The notes beneath the pieces were generated by a model, which made no database searches, was not told where the DNA came from, and was given only the letters and a program-made list of their open reading frames with translations. Positions 41,546-51,496 of a stretch of 64,000 nt of DNA are shown piece by piece (the first letter of the stretch is position 1; every line of letters begins with the position of its first letter). A program made the translations under genes and the position numbers. Source of the DNA: Coix lacryma-jobi var. lacryma-jobi. Its lineage: Eukaryota > Streptophyta > Magnoliopsida > Poales > Poaceae. Location of the stretch: the NCBI GenBank assembly GCA_009763385.1, contig CM019823.1, positions 95,057,104 through 95,121,103 on the forward strand, written 5' to 3'.

Positions 41546-42329
41546 CTCTGTTCTTCTACCGATCCGACTCAAACTCACCCAAAACGCATCCTCTAGGGAT
41601 CAAACTTGGTGAGTGAAGTCACAAGGAGGTTAGTGAGCTATCTCTAAGAGATCATGGCTCGAACCTAACTCCAAATCGGTGAATCGAAGAATTTTGGGGG
41701 AAGTGAGAAAAAGTGACCCGAAACAAAAAATCGATCGATCTCCTAGACCGTGAGGTTAGAGGATGATTCCTTCGGTGGAAAGAAGTGCCTCACGATCTAG
41801 AACAACTTGGTTCAAACGGAATTGCAAAAGATGAACCGAGCAAAGAGATCAAGCGACGGGAAAATCGTGGAGCAAAAGGATTTCGTGAAGAACACAAGCA
41901 AAACGGAAATCACAGCCACGAACTCGAATTAAGGACGCAAATCAAGCCATCGATCTGTGCTCCAAGGTGAGGATACGGCCTCACTTCCTCAACTCAACAG
42001 TACACAGAGTGGAGTCTCTCTGCGGATCTCAACTAGCTAAAGCAGGGGATGGGAGAGCAGGAAACCCTAAGTGCAGGAAGCAAAATGAGATAGCTAAAAC
42101 TGAGATGGGGAGGAGGGTGTCTCCCCTGGACTACTTATACTAATCTAGGCTAAGTCTATTTCCTACTCTACCCCTCTCTAAACTAATTACAGAGCGAACC
42201 AGCTAAACCCTAAGGCTATTCTGGTCCAACCCGCGGTGGTAGGTAGATCCGACGGCCACGCCCGCTCGAACCGAAGCGTTGCCTCGACGCAACCTCTGGA
42301 TCGCCGCCACGTGCCGCCCTCGCTCTGCA

Positions 42330-42590
42330 CCCCCGGTTTTGTTGCCCAAACCGGGAAACCAGCCTTTTCCAGCAACCCCCGGTTTTGAGGCCCAAACCGG
42401 GAAACCCGCCTCCAGCCCGAGTTTTGTGGCCAAACTCGGAAACCGTCCGCGCCCGAGTTTTGAGGCCCAAACTCGGAAACCGGCCCACGCCCAGGTTTTG
42501 AGGCTCAACCTGGAAACCGTTGCGCCCAGGTTTTGTGGCCCAACCTGGAAACCCAGCACCTAGGTTTTGAGGCCCAAACCTGGAAACCGT
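42330..42590 (-). repeat. U3 hairpin array (7 units) of H 3' LTR
   Basis: Reading the plus strand: stems CCCGG, CCCGG, CCGAG, CCGAG, CCAGG, CCAGG and CTAGG/CCTGG, with TTT/AAA extensions and TGAGGCCC-like loops. Confidence 0.9.
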
Positions 42591-42990
42591 TCACCCGTTG
42601 GTTTTTCCCTGGCTCTACCAACAAACCGACGTCGTAGAGGGGATGCACCTCCGTGCACCCCGTCCACCGACATGACCGCATTTCTTCACTTGTCGTCGCC
42701 ACAGGCTGCCAGCCACCACAGCTGATCCTCCGGCCTCTGGTCCCTCAGTCCAAGCCTCACGTCCGCCCTTCACTGTCCGATACATCGGCATGGCACGTCT
42801 GCCGCACTGCACGCCCATCCTTCATCGCGCCCAGTCCATCGGCACGGCACGTCTCAACTTGACCTTCACCTGCCATCGACCACTGTCTCCGTGCTCGACA
42901 CCTGCACAACACAAGCCAAAGAACATGCGCATCAAACCCGTTGACAATCACTCATCACTCAGAGACTCGGCATACACCCATGTATCCGCA

Positions 42991-43004
42991 ATCTCCCCCT
43001 TGAT
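42991..43004 (-). promoter_or_regulatory. Polypurine tract of element H
   Basis: Minus strand ATCAAGGGGGAGAT directly before the LTR start. Confidence 0.88.
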
Positions 43005-44645
43005 GAGTGCATTGTCAACTACACACACAAATCATAAAATGAAAGAAGAAGGTAGGAGGAAGGAGAGGAAGAGAACTCAACCAAATGACCCAAAAGCATA
43101 GCAGAGCCGAAGAAGGTCAAGTGGAAGAAGTGAAAACTTGGTCCCCAAAGACATGGGCAGCGGCTCGACGCAACCAAGCAAAGCAAAGCTAGCCCTCAAG
43201 AAGAGGTAGAACAGGCTCAACACCGCTAGCAAAATACCAATTGAAAATCAGAGTTAAAAAAGGCAAAATGCTAGTCCCTCAATATAGAGGCACAGAGGCT
43301 CAACACAACTAGCACGAACACCACTCCGACCCAATTGAAAAACAAACGAAAGGTCTCCGAACCAATCAAAATCCACCCCGACGACAAATGAGGAAAATGT
43401 TTGCTAGTCCCTCAAGACAGAGGCAACGGCTCAACACAACTAGCAAAACTCCCCTCGACAAGTGCAAGCAACCAGGGACTCCCCCTTAGGTCCAACAAGA
43501 GAGGAGCATAAAGGTCTGAAAATCTCCCCCTTAGCAAAAGCTCCCCCTTAACAAAAGCTCCCCCTTAATTGAACGCCAGGAGACATATGATTTGCAAAAA
43601 CTCTCCCCCTTAGTTGAAAATGCACTTATCAAGCACAAACTCTTCCCTTGAGTCAACACAACTCCCCCTTCCAAAATGCACATGAAGTCAGAAATGCAAG
43701 TTAGCAGCTTCAGGCATATAATCAAAAGAGTGCAAAGATGCTCTGATCGGTACATCTCCAATGGCACAACTAAGCAATCACATAGCGAAGGCTCAAACTG
43801 ATCACACATACGAAATATGAAGTATATGAGCAAGTGAGTATTTTTTTTAGCCAAAAAGATAGTCACCATCAAAATAGCACTACACATGTATAGATAGGAA
43901 TCCAGACAAGTGCGAAACATGTATACAAGGTGAACTACCCCTAGCAAAGTTCAATCATCATGCATAGGAATGAAGCATAAACTTGTGATTTCAGTTTTAT
44001 ATCGGAGTTGCAGCGGTAAAGAATTCACAAGTTCAATTATTTAGCATGTGATTGCGAGAGGTTGAAAGCTTGTCTTTGCCTAACTTTTCAACCGAGCGAA
44101 GCCTATGCCGAAGCAATCAGAAGCTTAAAGCTACGGTTTCGGTCATACACTACATGGCTCAAGTTTAACTCAACGTGCAATGAGAAACAGTCTCGATACC
44201 ATGAGGTGTTGACAAGCAATCCCATCTCGATCTTTTCAATTCACTAAAACTTGGTTCAAATTTTATACATGATATGAACAGACCAAGCAAGTGAATGACT
44301 CAGAACTAGAGACATAGCAACCTAGCATATATGAAAAGCAGGAATGGACTCAACACACCCTACACATGCTAGTTGCATACCTCAATGGTGATCATTTTCA
44401 GATTTATATACATTAGGCAAATTCACCATTCCGAAATTGCTCAGCTCATAACATGTACTAGTGATCAGAAGGAGCATAAGCTACAAGCATCAACATAAGC
44501 ATCGGAGCATACTAAACAGAGCATATTTACATTCTAGTGATTATAAACATGAAGCTCGGGATGTAAATGCGTATGCTAAAAAGCAAAGAAAAGAAACTCA
44601 AAATAAAAGAGTTAGTCTATACAGGATCCAAAAAATTTCCCCCAT
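43005..44645 (-). other. Element H 3' noncoding region
   Basis: No coding sequence. It contains hairpin units (43140-43460) and several AAGGGGGAG-type tracts (seen as CTCCCCCTT near 43470, 43525, 43545, 43560, 43605 and 43665). Confidence 0.7.
43140..43460 (-). repeat. 3' hairpin units of element H
   Basis: Complement of the units seen in B, C and E: CTTGGT...ACCAAG (43137-43180), GCTAG...CTAGC (43188-43230) and further CTAGT/ACTAG units near 43272-43315 and 43405-43447. Confidence 0.7.
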
Positions 44646-46530
44646 CTAAAAGGGGAAACACACACCAAGCTCACCCCTCAACCGATTAAAGGTTGATTCG
44701 TCTAAAGGCTTGGTGAAAATATCAGCCAGTTGGTGATGAGTATCGACATGGCGAAGGTCGATATCACCCTTCTCCTGGTGGTCTCGCAAGAAATGAAAGC
44801 GCACATCTATGTGTTTGGTTTTCGAGTGAAGCACGGGGTTCTTAGCAACGCTAATAGCACTCGTGCTGTCACAAAGCAAAGGCACGCGAGAAAAGCTCAG
44901 ACCAAATAACGCAAAGTGGCCATCATCCAAAGCAACTGGGAACAGCAGCTAGCCGCAGCAACATATTCAGCCTCCGTAGTGGACTGAGCGACGCTAGACT
45001 GCTTGCGAGAGGACCACGATACAAGAGAAGATCCAATAAATTGGCAAGTCCCAGAAGTGGACTTGCGCTCAATACGACAACCAGCAAAATCGGCATCGGA
45101 ATAACCGCAAAGCGAGAGGGTGGAGGAAGCAGAATACCAAATCCCGAACTCAGGTGAGAAACGAAGGTACCTGAAGATGCGCTTCACCGCCTGACGGTGA
45201 GAAGTGCGCGGCGACGCCTGAAAGCGCGCGCACAGACACACCGCGAACTGGATGTCCGGGCGTGTCGCCGTCAGGTAGAGGAGCGACCCGATCATACTGC
45301 GGTACTCCTTCTGGTCCACTGCTTCTCCGTCCACATCCGCATCCAGGGCAGTCGTCGTCGACATGGGTGTTGGAAGAGGCTTGGCCTCACCCATATCGAA
45401 CCGCTTCAGCAAGTCCTTCGTGTACTTGCCCTGGTGCACAAACGTCCCCTCTCGGGATTGCTTAATTTGCAACCCGAGAAAGAATGTCAGCTCGCCCATC
45501 ATGCTCATCTCGAACTCCCTGCTCATAGTATCTGCAAACTTGGCAACCAGAGCATGAGAAGAACCACCGAAAATGATATCATCCACGTAAATCTGAACCA
45601 AGAGCGTGTCTTTGCCTTGCCGGAGGAGAAAAAGCGTTTTATCTACACATCCCATTTTAAAACCCTTAGTAAGCAAAAAGGTTTTCAACCTATCATACCA
45701 GGCTCTAGGGGCTTGTTTCAAACCATATAAAGCTTTATGAAGTTTAAAGACATGGTTTGGAAACTTGGGATTTTCAAAACCGGGGGGTTGCTCAACATAA
45801 ACCTCCTCCTCTATGTAGCCGTTTAAGAAGGCACTCTTGACATCCATTTGAAAAAGTTTGAAACCCCTGGATGCAGCATAAGCCAAGAGTATCCTAATAG
45901 CCTCCAAACGTGCTACAGGAGCGAAGGTTTCCTCATAATCTATCCCTTCCTTCTGACTATAGCCTTTCGCTACAAGCCGGGCCTTGTTTCTAACAACGTG
46001 GCCATCCTCTCCTTGCTTGTTTTTAAATACCCATTTTGTCCCTATAGGCTTACAGTCAGGTGGAGGTGGAACTAGAACCCAAACCCGATTTCGCTCAAAG
46101 TTCTCTAACTCCTCATGCATGGCATTGACCCAATCCGGATCCGTCAATGCGTGTCCAACATCTCGGGGCTCAAAATTAGCAACAAAAGCAGAATGAGCGA
46201 AGTGAGAGATGTGCTGTGACCTGGAGCGAGTGACTCGCTCGCCGATGTCGCCGATCATCTGTTCGGGGGGGTGCTGGCGCTGGATATGTCGTGGCGCCTC
46301 CCGGGAAGAAATGACCTCCCCCTCAACAGCAGCTGGTTCCACCCCGGGTACAAAAGGTACCGCGCGAGGTGGAGGATCCCACGGCCCCCAGGAAGAAGAA
46401 GTGTCGGGGCCGTGAGTCGTCGTAGAGGCCGCTCTTTGCGGCGCGGCAGGTGGAGGGGGTGCTGGATCATCCATACCTTCAGCACCCTCGTCCTCGTCAT
46501 CAAAAAGAGGCTCACCAACCTCATGATCAC
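44646..46530 (-). pseudogene. Element H pol, RT-RNase H part with a frameshift
   Basis: Acidic/proline linker (GDHEVGEPLFDDEDEGAEG), RT with FQMDVKSAFLNGYIEEEVYV, LYGLKQAPRAWYDRL and an intact YVDDIIF active site (about 45571-45589), then RNase H with GYSDADFAG, STTEAEYVAAAS and SKTKHIDVRFHF, ending GVCFPF. Near 44905 a base is missing compared with F, so the frame runs off at LRYLV and the last 90 residues of RNase H are out of frame. RT itself looks intact. Confidence 0.9.
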
Positions 46531-46663
46531 CTTTACTATTGTCGCCGAAGGTTATGTACTCCTTTCCGGCGACCGGGCTAAGGCTGGAGAACCACTTGGC
46601 GTTTCCGGTCATGTGCCTCGAGCAACCAGAATCCACCAACCAAATGTCCTCCAACCGTCTCAC
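46531..46663 (-). pseudogene. Element H pol, truncated protease part
   Basis: Encodes LEDIWLVDSGCSRHMTGNAKWF up to NSKG, carrying the catalytic D-S-G of the copia aspartic protease but only the first third of the domain. At 46530/46531 it joins in frame to the linker before RT. In F these two points are 1,179 bp apart and flanked by GTAAGG and TGCAG, i.e. a GT-AG intron. The rest of protease, the zinc region and the integrase are absent. Confidence 0.9.
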
Positions 46664-46676
46664 CTACATCAATAAA
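46664..46676 (-). promoter_or_regulatory. gag/pol junction motif of element H
   Basis: TGATGTAGGTGAGACG on the minus strand. Same arrangement as C and F, with an even better donor match (AG/GTGAGA). Confidence 0.6.
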
Positions 46677-49404
46677 AAGACATAGGGTGAGCATACGGTC
46701 CAACACTGGGGTTAGTGAAATAAGGGGAAAACCAGTGTTGGGCCGGCTGCTCAAAAGAAGGGTTAGTGTAAAAACCATTCCTAGCACGTCTACGAGGGAA
46801 GCGATCACCACGCTGAGGAAAACGTGGTCCGCTAGGGAAGAAGCGCTCACCGCGGTACTCAAACTGCGGTGGGGGAAAGCGCTCAACTAAGCCTCCGCCA
46901 CGGGGTCCAAAACCTGCAACTGCAGGCTCCCGTCGGGCACGCTCTCTACGAGATCTACGCCTAGGAGCCTGGGGCTCAACTGCTCTAGCGTCTCTCCTCG
47001 GAGCTCTCTCCTGCCTAGGCCTAACAAACTGAGGTGCTGGACCTCTAGGCCTAGTTTCCCTCCTAGGGGCTCTCATCTCCTGCCTAGGCCGGGGACCTTG
47101 ACGTCCGGACCTAGCAGCTCTCCCCTGAGCCTTCGGCACATGTCCACCATGAGCTAGATGGTACATGTCCGGGTTCTCCATCTCCCGAGCACGGCGCGCC
47201 TCCCGCTTGCGCCGGAAACAGAACTCGATCAAGTGACCATCCCTCCCACAGAAATCACACTGGTACCTCACCGCACGCAAAGGGGGTTGTTGGTGACCAG
47301 GGCTGTGGGTGTGGCTCACTTTGCCTTTGCCCTTCTGTGGCAACTCCTCATGAATGGGTGGCATAGCGTCAAGCTTGTTCTTGAGGTGGTTTGGCTTGGG
47401 TGCCCAAACTGGGTTCTTGGGAGGAGCTCTCGGGGGTTCCTCAACCACACCATCTTTGGTGATAGGCTTGGCTGGCTCTTTGAGTGGAAGCTTGGCAAGT
47501 TTGGGAGTAGTGGTGGAATTGGGCTTCTCACATGGGTTCAGACCACTAGACTCTCCAATCTTCCCAAAAACTGAGAGAACAACACTCTGAGCAAAACCTA
47601 CACCAGGGGCACCAACAGCTCGCTTGAATTGGGAGATCATCATCCCGAGCTGTGGCTCACTACTGGAGACCCATGACAAGATGGACCGAAGGTATGTGTT
47701 TTCTTCCTCGGTTTGCATCTTGCCATGCTTCACATTGGCAATCTCCATCTCCAGGCCCTCACACAAAGCACACCTCGAGACACAAGTGCTATCTGAGCTG
47801 GCCTTCTCTAAAGACTCAAGCTTGGCATTTTTCTCTGCCAACTCAGATTGCAGGACAGGACAAGTCTTGCACGCACCCAACAGCTGCGGCCTAGCACGGA
47901 GCTCATCCACCTCTCCAACCAACGCAGCATACTTACCTCTCAGAGTGAGAAGGTCAGTCATGTGCGTGGTGCACGACTCGCACTCCGCCTCCTCCGACAC
48001 TACCACGGTGGACCGAGCGAACTCAAGCTCCTTCACCGTGTCCTCCCACTTCTGCCTAAACTCCTTGCGCTCTCTAGCGGCACGTCTAAGCAACTTATCT
48101 TGGCTAAGGAGGGCAGCAGTCAACTTCTCAACCTCGGAGGAAAGCTCGTCGTAGGTGAGAGATACCTGGGAGGTGTCGTCGTCGTCGTCGTTCTGAGGGG
48201 TACGCTCCGGCTCGCCGTCGACCTCATCTCCGAGCGCCATGGTGCACAGGCCTCCGTCGCCGGCGAAGAAGCACAAACCGTTGAACTTGTCTTCCAGCTT
48301 CTTCTTCACGGACTCGTCATCGCTGGAGCCAGTGGAGTCGTCATCCGATCCGTCGACGTCGCTGAGCGTGGCGAAGAACGCACGCTGCTCAGCTTGCTGC
48401 TTCTCCAAGTACTTCTTCTTGATGTACTCTTTGTCGAAGCCGCCCCGTTTCTTGTGCCTTGGGGGGACGTGCTTCTCCTTGTACTTGGAGTCTTGCTTGC
48501 GCCCATGTTCGCCCTTGCCCGAGTGCTTGTTCTTCTTCTTGGGGCAGTCGGCGATGAAGTGGTCGGGGTCGCCGCACTCGTAGCATCCCGTGCGTCCTCC
48601 TCCTCGACGACGGTTCATGCAGTTGTTGTGGAACCGCGAGAACCGGTTGGCAAGCAAAGCCAACTCGTCGTCTCCCAAAGACTCCAGCTGGTCCTCTGTC
48701 ACAGAAAAGAGAGAAGAAAGCGCAAAGCCAGCTGAGGGGTTAGAGGAAGAGCCGGAAACCAAAGCCATGGACGGGCGAGAAGGATTTTCAAAAGAAGCCC
48801 TCGCCATAGCATCAATCTCACTGGACTTGAGCTTACTGAAGAGCTCGTCGCAGGTGAGGGTCTCATAGTTCGGCGATTCGATGATTGCCTGAACCTTGGA
48901 GTCCCATACCGAACGGTCAAGAGTGTGCAAAAGCTTCAAAGCACGCTCATGATCGTCAAATGGCAACTGCTCTCTGTTAGCCCTCATCCTGTTGACAATC
49001 ACCTGAAAGCGAGCGAATAAACTTTCTATGCTCTCGCCAGGTTGATGTCTAAAGTTCTCATACTCACGCTTGAACGACTCGTAGAGTCGGGTTTTGACTT
49101 GAGAGGTGCCCTCATGGAAACGCATGAGGGTGTCCCAGATCTCCCGAGCCGTAGCGAGGTGAGAAACACGATCAAACTCACCCATGCTCAAACAAGAAAA
49201 AAGAGCATTACGGGCTCGGCTATTGGCATCGTGCTCATCGATCTGTTGCTGAGAAACACGAGCAGCCAAGACCACGTAATCAGCAGAGTTGCAAATATCC
49301 CAAATAGACGCACCCAAACTCTGCAGATAGGCCGACATGCGTATCTTCCAATACGCATAGTTCGTCCCATCAAAGAACGGCGGTTTGCCCACGCCGCGAT
49401 CCAT
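46669..49404 (-). CDS. Element H gag, intact, 911 aa
   Basis: Capsid/nucleocapsid protein, full length from ATG (MDRGVGKPPFFDGTNYAYWK) to PMSFY. UBN2-type gag domain about residues 10-230, first CCHC knuckle (CYECGDPDHFIADC) near 273, a basic stretch, an acidic DDDDD segment near 405, coiled-coil with CESC, CKTC and CALC pairs (about 480-580), Pro/Lys-rich linker, second CCHC knuckle (CDFCGRDGHLIEFC) near 713, and a long Arg-rich tail (about 740-880) that could bind nucleic acid. It is far longer than a typical copia gag because of the second half. No stop or frameshift is seen. Confidence 0.93.
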   Translation of the reverse strand: MDRGVGKPPFFDGTNYAYWKIRMSAYLQSLGASIWDICNSADYVVLAARVSQQQIDEHDANSRARNALFSCLSMGEFDRVSHLATAREIWDTLMRFHEGTSQVKTRLYESFKREYENFRHQPGESIESLFARFQVIVNRMRANREQLPFDDHERALKLLHTLDRSVWDSKVQAIIESPNYETLTCDELFSKLKSSEIDAMARASFENPSRPSMALVSGSSSNPSAGFALSSLFSVTEDQLESLGDDELALLANRFSRFHNNCMNRRRGGGRTGCYECGDPDHFIADCPKKKNKHSGKGEHGRKQDSKYKEKHVPPRHKKRGGFDKEYIKKKYLEKQQAEQRAFFATLSDVDGSDDDSTGSSDDESVKKKLEDKFNGLCFFAGDGGLCTMALGDEVDGEPERTPQNDDDDDTSQVSLTYDELSSEVEKLTAALLSQDKLLRRAARERKEFRQKWEDTVKELEFARSTVVVSEEAECESCTTHMTDLLTLRGKYAALVGEVDELRARPQLLGACKTCPVLQSELAEKNAKLESLEKASSDSTCVSRCALCEGLEMEIANVKHGKMQTEEENTYLRSILSWVSSSEPQLGMMISQFKRAVGAPGVGFAQSVVLSVFGKIGESSGLNPCEKPNSTTTPKLAKLPLKEPAKPITKDGVVEEPPRAPPKNPVWAPKPNHLKNKLDAMPPIHEELPQKGKGKVSHTHSPGHQQPPLRAVRYQCDFCGRDGHLIEFCFRRKREARRAREMENPDMYHLAHGGHVPKAQGRAARSGRQGPRPRQEMRAPRRETRPRGPAPQFVRPRQERAPRRDARAVEPQAPRRRSRRERARREPAVAGFGPRGGGLVERFPPPQFEYRGERFFPSGPRFPQRGDRFPRRRARNGFYTNPSFEQPAQHWFSPYFTNPSVGPYAHPMSFY

Positions 49405-49453
49405 GTCGCCTTCGGTGGATCCGGAACCGGCTAAGGTGGAAGATCCTTAACCT

Positions 49454-49465
49454 GCTCCGATACCA
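49454..49465 (-). promoter_or_regulatory. Primer-binding site of element H (tRNA-Met)
   Basis: Minus strand TGGTATCGGAGC, two bases from the 5' LTR. Confidence 0.88.
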
Positions 49466-49739
49466 ATTGAAGGACCGAGAAGCTAACCGAAAGCGACCAG
49501 AGGGGAGGGTGAATGGGAGCTTCAAAATTTCCTTCCGGAAACTAGATGCCACTGTCCCAAAATCAACCCCAAGGGCGAACCCTAGAGCTTGCTAATGTCC
49601 ACGACCCTAGATATAGGGTGGATGCTTCCTAGAAGCACAGCGGGATACTAGACAACCCTAGAAAGCCAACGCAAAAGACGGAACTCGAATCCGATCAAGA
49701 ACGAACAAGTCGCGAACGAAAACGCGCAAAACTGGATCG

Positions 49740-50045
49740 ACCGGACTCTGGCCAGCGTCCGGTCAGCAGGGACCGGACGCGTCCGGTCAACAAAAATCGG
49801 CTCTGGAACCTTACTGTTCGCGATCGGACTCACGAGTACGGAGCGTCCGGTCGAGAGCAGTGCGTCCGGTCAGAAGCGAACAAGCACGATGAACAGGAAC
49901 CTAGGCGCGTCCGGTCAATCGATAAACACAGGGTCCGGTCATGAGTGTCCGGTCAAAACAGAAACTCTGTACGCAACGCTCAACGACCGGACGCACTGGT
50001 CAGCGTCCGATCACTTCGCGACCAGCGTCCGGTCACCCCGCAGCC
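49740..50045 (-). repeat. Leader repeat array of H 5' LTR, GCGTCCGGTCA type
   Basis: Same array as at 41245-41545. It lies downstream of the TATA-like box on the minus strand, so it would be in the RNA leader. Confidence 0.85.
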
Positions 50046-50633
50046 CCTCTGTTCTTCTACCGATCCGACTCAAACTCACCCAAAACGCATCCTCTAGGGA
50101 TCAAACTTGGTGAGTGAAGTCACAAGGAGGTTAGTGAGCTATCTCTAAGAGATCATGGCTCGAACCTAACTCCAAATCGGTGAATCGAAGAATTTTGGGG
50201 GAAGTGAGAAAAAGTGACCCGAAACAAAAAATCGATCGATCTCCTAGACCGTGAGGTTAGAGGATGATTCCTTCGGTGGAAAGAAGTGCCTCACGATCTA
50301 GAACAACTTGGTTCAAACGGAATTGCAAAAGATGAACCGAGCAAAGAGATCAAGCGACGGGAAAATCGTGGAGCAAAAGGATTTCGTGAAGAACACAAGC
50401 AAAACGGAAATCACAGCCACGAACTCGAATTAAGGACGCAAATCAAGCCATCGATCTGTGCTCCAAGGTGAGGATACGGCCTCACTTCCTCAACTCAACA
50501 GTACACAGAGTGGAGTCTCTCTGCGGATCTCAACTAGCTAAAGCAGGGGATGGGAGAGCAGGAAACCCTAAGTGCAGGAAGCAAAATGAGATAGCTAAAA
50601 CTGAGATGGGGAGGAGGGTGTCTCCCCTGGACT

Positions 50634-50640
50634 ACTTATA
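50634..50640 (-). promoter_or_regulatory. TATA-like box of element H 5' LTR
   Basis: TATAAGT within TAGTATAAGTAGTCC on the minus strand. In C and F the same place reads GATAAGTAG. Confidence 0.45.
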
Positions 50641-50830
50641 CTAATCTAGGCTAAGTCTATTTCCTACTCTACCCCTCTCTAAACTAATTACAGAGCGAAC
50701 CAGCTAAACCCTAAGGCTATTCTGGTCCAACCCGCGGTGGTAGGTAGATCCGACGGCCACGCCCGCTCGAACCGAAGCGTTGCCTCGACGCAACCTCTGG
50801 ATCGCCGCCACGTGCCGCCCTCGCTCTGCA

Positions 50831-51092
50831 CCCCCGGTTTTGTTGCCCAAACCGGGAAACCAGCCTTTTCCAGCAACCCCCGGTTTTGAGGCCCAAACCG
50901 GGAAACCCGCCTCCAGCCCGAGTTTTGTGGCCAAACTCGGAAACCGTCCGCGCCCGAGTTTTGAGGCCCAAACTCGGAAACCGGCCCACGCCCAGGTTTT
51001 GAGGCTCAACGTGGAAACCGTTGCGCCCAGGTTTTGTGGCCCAACCTGGAAACCCAGCACCCAGGTTTTGAGGCCCAAACCTGGAAACCGTC
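50831..51092 (-). repeat. U3 hairpin array (7 units) of H 5' LTR
   Basis: Same seven units as in the 3' LTR. Two single-base differences fall in stems: CCTGG versus CGTGG in unit 5 and CTAGG versus CCAGG in unit 7. Confidence 0.9.
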
Positions 51093-51496
51093 CACCCGTT
51101 GGTTTTTCCCTGGCTCTACCAACAAACCGACGTCGTAGAGGGGATGCACCTCCGTGCACCCCGTCCACCGACATGACCGCATTTCTTCACTTGTCGTCGC
51201 CACAGGCTGCCAGCCACCACAGCTGATCCTCCGGCCTCTGGTCCCTCAGTCCAAGCCTCACGTCCGCCCTTCACTGTCCGATACATCGGCATGGCACGTC
51301 CGCCGCACGGCACGCCCATCCTTCATCGCGCCCAGTCCATCGGCACGGCACGTCTCAACTTGACCTTCACCTGCCATCGACCACTGTCTCCGTGCTCGAC
51401 ACCTGCACAACACAAGCCAAAGAACATGTGCATCAAACCCGTTGACAATCACTCATCACTCAGAGACTCGGCATACACCCATGTATCCGCACTTTG

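Larger units (their letters stand above)
40965..42990 (-). repeat. 3' LTR of element H
   Basis: Minus strand TGCGGATACATGG ... GGTCCTTCA, 2,026 bp. Leader repeats at 41245-41545, TATA-like TATAAGTAG near 42133, hairpin array at 42330-42590. It carries a G10 run near 40988 that is broken to GGGGAGGG in the other LTR. Confidence 0.93.
40965..51491 (-). mobile_element. Copia element H (young, integrase-less)
   Basis: Complete minus-strand element of 10,527 bp: 5' LTR 49468-51491, primer-binding site 49454-49465, gag 49404-46669, shortened pol 46663-44646, 3' noncoding region, polypurine tract 43004-42991, 3' LTR 42990-40965. The two LTRs differ at about ten positions by eye over 2,024 bp, so insertion is recent. 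The pol lacks the integrase segment precisely and has a frameshift in RNase H, so the copy must have been mobilised in trans. Confidence 0.95.
49468..51491 (-). repeat. 5' LTR of element H
   Basis: 2,024 bp, nearly identical to the 3' LTR. Leader array at 49740-50045, TATA-like box at 50634-50640, hairpin array at 50831-51092. Confidence 0.93.

Noticed and set aside
46531..46663. H pol deletion as simple microhomology-mediated loss
   Set aside because: Not excluded (AGGT occurs at both breakpoints), but kept as the weaker explanation because the breakpoints coincide with a strong donor and acceptor and the frame is maintained.
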